Below, one piece after another: positions 1 to 4,731 of a stretch of DNA of 5,149 nt; position 1 is the first letter of the stretch; each line of letters begins with the position of its first letter. The stretch is from MGIIa-K1 sp964577145. Lineage in GTDB: Archaea; Thermoplasmatota; Poseidoniia; Poseidoniales; Poseidoniaceae. Below the pieces are notes generated by a model. That model ran no database searches. It was not told the origin of the DNA and saw only the letters and a list, made by a program, of their open reading frames with translations. The translations under genes and the position numbers were made by a program. Where the stretch lies: positions 1 to 5,149 of the forward strand of contig CAZNXM010000066.1 of NCBI GenBank assembly GCA_964577145.1. Reading direction: 5' to 3'.

Positions 1-3
1 GGC

Positions 4-11
4 GGAGGTGA
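4..11 (+). promoter_or_regulatory. Ribosome binding site of the nucleotidyltransferase gene
   Basis: GGAGGTGA at 4-11 matches the anti-Shine-Dalgarno end of archaeal 16S rRNA and lies 6 nt before the ATG at 18. It fixes the start of the first gene and argues for prokaryotic, leadered translation. Only 17 nt precede the gene, so no promoter can be judged. Confidence 0.8.
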
Positions 12-17
12 GGAAGA

Positions 18-1233
18 ATGAGTTCCGCCTGCGAAATCACTGGTCTATCCGAAGATCAAGTTGCCCTGTGGCCCAATTTCCATACGGTATTAACTGGAGG
101 AGATTTGCCCGCACTTTGCAAATCTGTTGAGTCTTATTCCAAAGACTTGGATTTCACTATTGCATCTCATCGTCAAGCAAAGGGCGAGGAGAAGCGTCGA
201 GAAGGGCTCATCTCACATCTTGAGCGTTCTCTTACTACAAGATTCAAGGGAAGCAAACTGATTGCATTTGGTTCATCAAAAACCGGTTTGAGCCTAAAGG
301 GTGGAGATTTGGACCTTTGTTTAGAAATGCCACCTCAGGACCAGAAAAAGGCTGTGAAAAGAATTAGCGGAATGCTTCGAAGTCAAGGTATGGAAAAGGT
401 TCAGGCATTAACTAGAGCAACAGTGCCAATCGTCAAATTTATCGATCCTCGCAGCGGATTCATGGTTGATATTTCAATCAATAATACTCTTGCAGTACAT
501 AATACTAGACTTCTTTCGACATATGCTGGTTTGGATAAGCGAGTTAGTGAAGTTACAAAGTGCATTAAGCACTGGGCACTTCACAGAAATCTTTCCGATG
601 CTGCTGAGGGAACATTCTCTTCGTACGCATGGTCGCTACTTGCAATTCAACACCTGCAAATGGAGGGTCTGATTCCGAATATTCAAGCCGGTAAAGACCG
701 CACTTTTGCCGAGGTCGATGGGAAGGAATTCGATCTTACCATGGATACTGATGCCAAAGGAAATGATAGTAAAGCAAGCCTCGCTGAATTAGTCACATCA
801 TTTTTCCATAGATATTCCAATTGGGATTGGTCAGAACAAGTGGTTTCGATTCGTAATGGTTCGCCATTGACAAGGGAAGATAAAGGTTGGATGAACGAAG
901 AACCCAGTGCTATTACAATCATCACAACCAAGAAGGAGAAACCGGGTAGAATGGGTGCACATCACCTGAGCATTGAAGACCCATTCAACCTAGACCACGA
1001 CCTATGTAGGGTAGTCCGTCCAGAAGGCGAAATGAGGATTCGTGATGAATTGATACGCGCTGCTACAATGTTTTCAAACGGAGCGAAGTGGAAAGAAATC
1101 TGTAGCACTTTAGACCCTGAGAGATTATCAAATCTCGAGCCGGATGACCTATTCCATGACCTGCGAACCAAATCGGATGATGATGTAAAGAACATGCGAG
1201 ATAAAGTCGCAGGTGAATTGGATGGTCTTGAAA
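18..1233 (+). CDS. Cid1/TUTase-type RNA nucleotidyltransferase with PAP-associated domain (3' end lost in assembly gap)
   Basis: Predicted template-independent RNA 3'-terminal nucleotidyltransferase of the polymerase-beta superfamily (non-canonical poly(A)/poly(U) polymerase, COG5260-like). Such enzymes add A or U residues to RNA 3' ends, here presumably in the cytoplasm. Visible in the sequence: the helical-turn motif FGSSKTG (84-90) followed by GGDLDLCL, giving catalytic Asp97 and Asp99; the third carboxylate Asp151 in MVDISINN; the central-domain motif HNTRLLSTYAGLDKRV (161-176); KHWALHRNLSDA and GTFSSYAWSLLAIQHLQ (to 214); LAELVTSFFHRYSNWDW (255-271); and the nucleotide-recognition motif IEDPFNLDHDLCRVV (319-333). 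The order and completeness match Cid1, Trf4 and TUT4/7 relatives, so the enzyme is probably active. The ATG at 18 has a strong SD. His327 sits where Cid1-type enzymes carry a UTP-selecting histidine. The reading frame enters the N run after Glu405; the few codons read beyond the gap to 1343 are an artefact of placeholder length. Family is confident; substrate and nucleotide choice are inferred. Confidence 0.88.
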
Positions 1234-1333
1234 NNNNNNNNNNNNNNNNNNNNNNNNNNNNNNNNNNNNNNNNNNNNNNNNNNNNNNNNNNNNNNNNNNN
1301 NNNNNNNNNNNNNNNNNNNNNNNNNNNNNNNNN
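1234..1333. other. Assembly gap of 100 Ns
   Basis: Exactly 100 ambiguous bases, the conventional placeholder for a scaffold gap of unknown size. It interrupts coding sequence on the left (frame of 18) and on the right (codon phase beginning at 1334). For the two to be one continuous frame, the real missing length must leave remainder 2 on division by 3. The 100-base placeholder leaves remainder 1 and should not be read as true spacing. Confidence 0.97.
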
Positions 1334-1699
1334 CGAGTGGTAAACATTCAGAAGGCTCTACGAGCAAGGCGTGGAGAACTCCACAAACTGCGAAGGGAAG
1401 CAGGTCGCCTCGATGCCTGGATTCGTAAAAAGGCCGGCGGAGAAAGAGGACGTGGCGGCCGTAGTGGTGGCGACCGTGCCCGAGGTAAAGGTAAGGGCCG
1501 TGGCTCAAAATCACCTCGCGACAAGGCACCATCCAATGCTCCTATGACTCTAGGTGATATCTCAGGACTGCTTTCAGCACTTGATTCAACAGAGGAGAAG
1601 AAAGAAAAGAAAATTTCCTCGAAGAAAGCAGGTATGAGAAAACTCGGAAACCTTGGCGCACACCGAGGTAGCCGCGGCTCATACAAGAAGAAGGAATGA
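1334..1699 (+). CDS. Basic Arg/Gly- and Lys-rich C-terminal tail, probably of the same nucleotidyltransferase (5' end lost in gap)
   Basis: The frame is open from the edge of the N run to TGA 1697-1699, giving about 121 residues. First comes a charged helix with coiled-coil character (VNIQKALRARRGELHKLRREA, then RLDAWIRKK). Next is a low-complexity Arg/Gly/Lys segment at about 1430-1522 (GGERGRGGRSGGDRARGKGK), a short less charged stretch with TLGDISGLLSALDS, a Lys/Glu cluster, and a basic end (GAHRGSRGSYKKKE). No enzymatic domain is visible. RG-rich and Lys-rich tails commonly bind RNA, and some eukaryotic Trf4-type enzymes carry basic RNA-binding tails, so this is most simply read as the C-terminus of the upstream gene. 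The GTG at 1337 has no visible SD and need not be a start. The alternative is the end of a separate small basic protein whose start is hidden in the gap. Confidence 0.7.
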   Translation, partial: RVVNIQKALRARRGELHKLRREAGRLDAWIRKKAGGERGRGGRSGGDRARGKGKGRGSKSPRDKAPSNAPMTLGDISGLLSALDSTEEKKEKKISSKKAGMRKLGNLGAHRGSRGSYKKKE

Positions 1700-1726
1700 T
1701 GAGGGTGGACACTGCCACTAGCATCT

Positions 1727-2197
1727 ATGGGTGCGAGATGGTGTCTGGGCCCAGCGCCAAATAAGCTCGATGCAGTTAGTATCGAAGCCATTCGCCAACT
1801 TTTCCTCGACCAGACTGGTGAGAGGTATTACGAGAAATCAGTTCGAAGTCTGCCAATACCTGAATGGGGAGGTAATCTCCTATTGTTAGATGATAATGGA
1901 TTGATCCGTGGTGTTCTGTGGACTGCAAAATTTAGTGATACAAGGGCAAGAGTTGTCGCCTTTGCCATTGATGAATCACTCAAAGGCCAGGGCTTTGGTT
2001 CTGAAGCATGGGAAATGTTCCAAGCGACTTGCCGTACAACAGGTCATAGTGAGGTTCAACTTGAAGTGCGAGCCGATAATGAATATGCAATTGAATTCTA
2101 TAGGCGGCGTGGCTTAGAGGTAATTGGGAAACTCGATGGCTATTACCGAAGCGGTTTGGGCTATGTTATGCGAGGACCTATTGATGCGGAAATCTGA
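1727..2197 (+). CDS. GNAT-family N-acetyltransferase, RimI-like
   Basis: Predicted acetyl-CoA-dependent N-acetyltransferase of 156 residues, a usual length for RimI-type enzymes that acetylate protein N-terminal amines. Motif A is VVAFAIDESLKGQGFGSEA (76-94), with the pyrophosphate-binding loop KGQGFG replacing the usual Q/R-x-x-G-x-G/A by a Lys at the first position. Motif B is QLEVRADNEYAIEFYRRRGL (111-130), very close to the RimI pattern; Tyr125 is in the position of the usual general-acid tyrosine. The end, EVIGKLDGYY, also fits RimI. The substrate cannot be read from sequence; RimI-like proteins in archaea can be broad N-terminal acetyltransferases. ATG 1727 is the only standard start after an in-frame TGA at 1700-1702. 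A purine-rich GAGGGTGGA lies at 1701-1709, farther than ideal (about 17 nt). The gene follows the preceding frame by 27 nt and overlaps the next gene by 14 nt, suggesting one transcript. Confidence 0.85.
   Translation: MGARWCLGPAPNKLDAVSIEAIRQLFLDQTGERYYEKSVRSLPIPEWGGNLLLLDDNGLIRGVLWTAKFSDTRARVVAFAIDESLKGQGFGSEAWEMFQATCRTTGHSEVQLEVRADNEYAIEFYRRRGLEVIGKLDGYYRSGLGYVMRGPIDAEI
2172..2176 (+). promoter_or_regulatory. Ribosome binding site deciding the Roadblock gene start
   Basis: GAGGA at 2172-2176, inside the acetyltransferase coding sequence, lies 7 nt before ATG 2184. The earlier in-frame ATGs at 2124, 2136 and 2163 would produce a longer N-terminus that is out-of-frame readthrough of the acetyltransferase motif-B region, so 2184 is preferred. 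Confidence 0.55.
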
Positions 2198-2528
2198 TGA
2201 CCCTTCTCGGCCACGACAGGTCGTGGAAGAGCGAGTTATCTCCGACCTCGCAGCACTCTCCGGAGTCATTGCATCGAGTTTGATTTCTCCTGAGGGCTTC
2301 TGCCTAGAGAGATCGTCCACAGAGCATGACCTCACTTCAGTAATGACGCTATTCGACCTCAAAGCAGATTCAAAATTAGTGACGGTTGTTGGAAAGGAAG
2401 CAACATTGGTGGCCAGTCGTATGAATTCTGGCCATCTTATCATTATCAAATGCGAACCAAGTTCAAATTTGGGCAGAATTCGAATAGCGATAAATGAGGC
2501 AAGTGTGCGTCTCTCCTCAATTCTTTGA
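2184..2528 (+). CDS. Roadblock/LC7-domain protein
   Basis: A 114-residue protein consisting of little more than one Roadblock/LC7 (MglB-like) domain. Counting from ATG 2184, residues about 12-32 form the first helix (QVVEERVISDLAALSGVIAS). Then come strands with the typical turn SLISPEGFCLERS (32-44), a helix around TSVMTLFDLKADSK, the strand pair TVVGKEATLVAS and GHLIIIKCEP, and the closing helix motif SSNLGRIRIAINEASVRLSSIL, which is characteristic of the fold. Roadblock proteins dimerise and in bacteria and archaea usually act as partners or regulators of small Ras-like GTPases. No GTPase gene is in the window, so its partner is unknown. The gene overlaps the acetyltransferase stop by 14 nt, implying translational coupling. 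Assignment is by fold pattern, not close sequence identity. A longer form starting at 2124 is possible but would overlap the previous gene by 74 nt. Confidence 0.72.
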   Translation: MRKSDDPSRPRQVVEERVISDLAALSGVIASSLISPEGFCLERSSTEHDLTSVMTLFDLKADSKLVTVVGKEATLVASRMNSGHLIIIKCEPSSNLGRIRIAINEASVRLSSIL

Positions 2529-2554
2529 AGAATCCTCCCTACGGGAGGCTTCTT
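2528..2554 (+). terminator. Stem-loop immediately after the Roadblock gene
   Basis: The inverted repeat AAGAA-T-CCTCCC / GGGAGG-C-TTCTT (left arm 2528-2539, right arm 2543-2554) has one T/C mismatch and a TAC loop. It begins at the last base of the stop codon. It could end the upstream transcript or protect its 3' end. No T-run follows, and archaeal termination relies mainly on T-tracts, so the terminator role is uncertain although the hairpin itself is clear. Confidence 0.5.
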
Positions 2555-2583
2555 ATGGCATCGGACGGTCGGCGGGCCGGTGA

Positions 2584-2599
2584 GAGCGTGGGAACGCTC
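2584..2599 (+). other. Perfect hairpin with GNRA-type loop in the leader of the coiled-coil gene
   Basis: GAGCGT (2584-2589) and ACGCTC (2594-2599) pair perfectly around GGGA, which fits the stable GNRA tetraloop pattern. It lies in a locally G+C-rich stretch (about 2561-2600), 9 nt before the SD and 23 nt before the ATG of the next gene. It may be a leader structure affecting translation or part of a small structured RNA. No known riboswitch or RNA family was recognised. Confidence 0.4.
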
Positions 2600-2607
2600 C
2601 ATTGAAC

Positions 2608-2613
2608 AGGTGA
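2608..2613 (+). promoter_or_regulatory. Ribosome binding site of the coiled-coil gene
   Basis: AGGTGA at 2608-2613 lies 9 nt before ATG 2623. A nearer ATG at 2615 opens only a three-codon frame (Met-Asp-Lys) whose TGA overlaps the ATG at 2623, so 2623 is the real start. Confidence 0.65.
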
Positions 2614-2622
2614 GATGGACAA

Positions 2623-3510
2623 ATGACAGAACTCAAGACCGTTTTGGATGAGAAGCGCAAATTGGTTGATAAAAAGGCGACTCAGTACCGAACCACTCGT
2701 GATGAATGGAACTCTCGTACTAAGGAGCACACCGTTGTGCGAAACGAACTCAATGCAGAGGTTCGTGAACTCATTCAAAATGTTCGTCAACAGCGAGAAA
2801 TTCGCGAACAGATGAACGAATTGGTCCGTGAGAAGAAGTCCGCACGCTCGGATGCTAGTAGCACTGTCAAGCAAGCCAAATCATCTCTCGATGCTCAGCG
2901 CGGACCAAAAGAAGAGGTCCAACGAGACACTGGTGGTCGTCGTGACCGCCGTGACCGAAAGCCAACTATTCACTCATTACGCAGGGATTTTGATCGTCTA
3001 GAGCGAGAATTCGAGATGGGCAGGCACACTGGTAAGAATGAGAAAAAGGCAATGGAGAAGATGAAAAGAATCCGTGCCCAGATGAAGGAACTCCAAAACG
3101 CAGAGGACTCCAATGTCGACCTAAAAGAGGCAAGAGAATCACTACGTGCTGCAATGGCTGCGCAAGAAGAGGCTCACCTCGAAGTGCAAAAAGCCGCAAA
3201 AGCAGCGCAAGAGGCTCACGAATTGATGCTCCAGTGGAATAAGGAAGTTGATAACCAACGTGAGAAGGCTGAGTCCGCACACAGAGAACTTCGCAAGTCG
3301 AAGAAGGAAGCTGACAAAGCACATCATTTCTACATCGTGGCACTACGTTGCCTACATTCAATCCAGGACATGTTACGTGCAATGCGTGGCATCTCTAGTG
3401 GTGATGGACAGCGCGGTGCGCGTGTTGAAGTTCAGGACCTCATGAGCAAGTTGATGAGTGGCGATACGCTCTCAACTGATGAGTTGATGCAACTTCAGCG
3501 CTTTGAGTGA
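2623..3510 (+). CDS. Archaeal coiled-coil protein, COG1340-like
   Basis: A 295-residue, highly charged, almost entirely helical protein with no signal peptide or membrane segment, presumably cytoplasmic. Residues about 1-90 form a first long coiled coil; KRKLVDKKATQYRTTRDEWN and RNELNAEVRELIQ resemble the N-terminal repeat of archaeal COG1340 proteins. Residues 94-115 form a basic, Gly/Arg-rich break (GGRRDRRDRK). LRRDFDRLEREFEMGRHTGKNEKKAMEKMKRIRAQMKEL (119-157) matches the family's mid-region pattern of a Leu/Glu helix, a short turn, then another helix. A long Ala/Glu/Lys coiled coil runs to about 235. The C-terminal SKLMSGDTLSTDELMQLQR (275-293) is a short motif seen at the end of this family. 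Function is unknown; a scaffold role is an inference. Family assignment is from general recognition, and coiled coils can imitate each other. A 94-nt structured gap precedes it and purP follows 48 nt later. Confidence 0.7.
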   Translation: MTELKTVLDEKRKLVDKKATQYRTTRDEWNSRTKEHTVVRNELNAEVRELIQNVRQQREIREQMNELVREKKSARSDASSTVKQAKSSLDAQRGPKEEVQRDTGGRRDRRDRKPTIHSLRRDFDRLEREFEMGRHTGKNEKKAMEKMKRIRAQMKELQNAEDSNVDLKEARESLRAAMAAQEEAHLEVQKAAKAAQEAHELMLQWNKEVDNQREKAESAHRELRKSKKEADKAHHFYIVALRCLHSIQDMLRAMRGISSGDGQRGARVEVQDLMSKLMSGDTLSTDELMQLQRFE

Positions 3511-3546
3511 GGTTCAAGGGCCCCCATCAGGACCCCCATATTATCC

Positions 3547-3553
3547 GAGGTGA
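3547..3553 (+). promoter_or_regulatory. Ribosome binding site deciding the purP start
   Basis: GAGGTGA at 3547-3553 lies 5 nt before GTG 3559. The in-frame GTG at 3550 lies inside this motif and so could not use it. Starting at 3559 gives MIGQDEIAAI, which lines up with the known PurP N-terminal pattern (Met-Ile, then acidic-Glu-Ile). Confidence 0.75.
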
Positions 3554-3558
3554 AATTT

Positions 3559-4716
3559 GTGATTGGACAAGATGAAATCGCAGCAATCATCGAGGGATAT
3601 GACAGCCTCAAACTAAGGATCGGAATGACGGCTAGTCATTCGGCCTTGGACATCTGTGATGGGGCAATTGAGGAAGGTTTTCCAACGGTTGCATATTGCC
3701 AAAAAGGCCGTGACAAAACATACTCTCAGTATTTCAGGACCCAGCGAACAAATTCCGGAAGGGTTCGCAGAGGAATGGTTGACAAAGCGATTATCATGGA
3801 TTCATTCAACGATGTGATGAACCCTACAATGCAAGAAGAAATGCGCAAGCGAAATGTGATATACATTCCAAACCGTTCCTTCACCTCATATTCTACCATC
3901 GACGCTGTAGAGAATGATTTCCATGTCCCAATGTTTGGCAGTAGAAACATGCTGCGAATGGAAGAGAGAACCGAAGACCAGGATTACTATTGGATACTTG
4001 ACAAGGCAGGCTTACCATATCCTGAGGCAATTGCTGATCCACAAGATATCGATTGTTTGGTAATCGTAAAACTCCATCATGCCCAGAAGAAACTCGAGAG
4101 AGGTTTCTTCACATGTGCTTCATATGAGGAGTATTGTGAAAAGAGTGCAGTTCTCCTAAAAGAAGGAACAATCGACCAAGCAAGTCTAGATGGCGCCCGA
4201 ATCGAGAAATATGTCATCGGACCGGTATTCAATCTGAATTTCTTCTACAGCCCTCTTGAGGAAGATATGCCAAAACTCGAACTTCTTGGAGTTGACTGGC
4301 GATTTGAATCCTCACTGGATGGGCATGTGCGCTTACCTGCACCTCAGCAGATGACAATGCCTGCACATCAGCAGATTCCAGAAATGACTGTAGTTGGACA
4401 CAATACTGCTACCATACGCGAATCTTTACTCGAGAAGGCTTTTGAGCTTGGGGAGAAATTTATCGAGGCTTCCAAGGAGCACTACGACCCTGGAATCATC
4501 GGACCATTCTGCCTCCAAACCTGCATTGACAAAGACATGAATTACTACATCTACGATGTTGCACCACGTTTAGGTGGAGGAACCAACGTCCATGTATCAG
4601 TCGGACATCCATACGGTAATGCCACTTGGCGAAAGCCCGTCTCAAGCGGGCGACGAATCGCCATGGAGTTGCGCCGTGCGGCAGAGCAGGACCGCCTGCT
4701 CGAAGTTCTGACTTGA
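3559..4716 (+). CDS. purP: PurP homologue, formate-dependent IMP-pathway ligase (FAICAR synthetase), divergent ATP-grasp loop
   Basis: Homologue of PurP, 5-formaminoimidazole-4-carboxamide ribonucleotide synthetase (EC 6.3.4.23). PurP uses ATP and formate to formylate AICAR in archaeal de novo purine synthesis, replacing the folate-dependent PurH step. The 385-residue length is near the roughly 360 typical of PurP. Family features, numbered from GTG 3559: TASHSALDICDGA (24-36) with the conserved Ser-His; AYCQKGRD (45-52); NDFHVPMFGSRNMLRMEE (119-136); VIVK (168-171) with the likely ATP-binding Lys; ARIEKYVIGPVFNLNFFYSP (213-232); LLGVDWRFESSLDGHVRLPA (242-261); IRESLL (286-291); PGIIGPFCLQ (311-320); APRLGGGTN (335-343). 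The segment after VIVK, LHHAQKKLERGFF (172-184), replaces the Gly/Arg-rich loop of classical PurP, so this may belong to a divergent paralogous clade whose reaction could differ. The start is set by the SD and family alignment rather than GTG 3550. The gene lies 15 nt before the symporter gene, so co-transcription is likely. Confidence 0.85.
   Translation: MIGQDEIAAIIEGYDSLKLRIGMTASHSALDICDGAIEEGFPTVAYCQKGRDKTYSQYFRTQRTNSGRVRRGMVDKAIIMDSFNDVMNPTMQEEMRKRNVIYIPNRSFTSYSTIDAVENDFHVPMFGSRNMLRMEERTEDQDYYWILDKAGLPYPEAIADPQDIDCLVIVKLHHAQKKLERGFFTCASYEEYCEKSAVLLKEGTIDQASLDGARIEKYVIGPVFNLNFFYSPLEEDMPKLELLGVDWRFESSLDGHVRLPAPQQMTMPAHQQIPEMTVVGHNTATIRESLLEKAFELGEKFIEASKEHYDPGIIGPFCLQTCIDKDMNYYIYDVAPRLGGGTNVHVSVGHPYGNATWRKPVSSGRRIAMELRRAAEQDRLLEVLT
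4684..4701 (+). other. Perfect hairpin near the 3' end of purP
   Basis: GAGCAGG (4684-4690) and CCTGCTC (4695-4701) pair over 7 bp around ACCG, 15 nt before the purP stop region ends. It lies in coding sequence just before the purP-symporter junction. It may influence mRNA processing or stability, or be chance; a second short GC stem (GCCCG/CGGGC, 4636-4652) lies nearby. Confidence 0.25.
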
Positions 4717-4731
4717 TAGTGGGGCGAAATC

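Noticed and set aside
1334..1343. Continuation of the nucleotidyltransferase frame across the Ns ending in Glu-Trp-stop.
   Set aside because: It depends on the placeholder gap length; the real coding frame right of the gap is another phase and runs to 1699.
1696..1764. ATGATG overlapping the stop at 1697-1699 as a coupled start for the acetyltransferase.
   Set aside because: That frame stops after about 22 codons at TAA 1762; the GNAT domain is in the frame of ATG 1727.
1348..1791. 147-codon open frame on the - strand, Arg/Pro/Ser-rich.
   Set aside because: It is the antisense shadow of the Arg/Gly/Lys-rich tail region; no domain, no SD, and it runs into the acetyltransferase gene.
2551..2559. 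TTCTTATGG-like stretch as a TATA box for the coiled-coil gene.
   Set aside because: A weak match that coincides with the right arm of the hairpin; no supporting BRE or start site can be judged.
2114..2602. 162-codon open frame on the - strand.
   Set aside because: It lies opposite the Roadblock gene, shows no recognisable domain and would cross the hairpin region.
2966..3382. 138-codon open frame on the - strand.
   Set aside because: It is antisense to the charged coiled-coil gene, whose composition leaves long complementary frames; no domain or start signal.
3521..3544. Repeated CCCCCAT (3521-3527 and 3533-3539) with ATATTAT as a possible promoter of purP.
   Set aside because: A TATA box there would place transcription start inside the coding sequence; two 7-bp copies are too little to call a repeat element.
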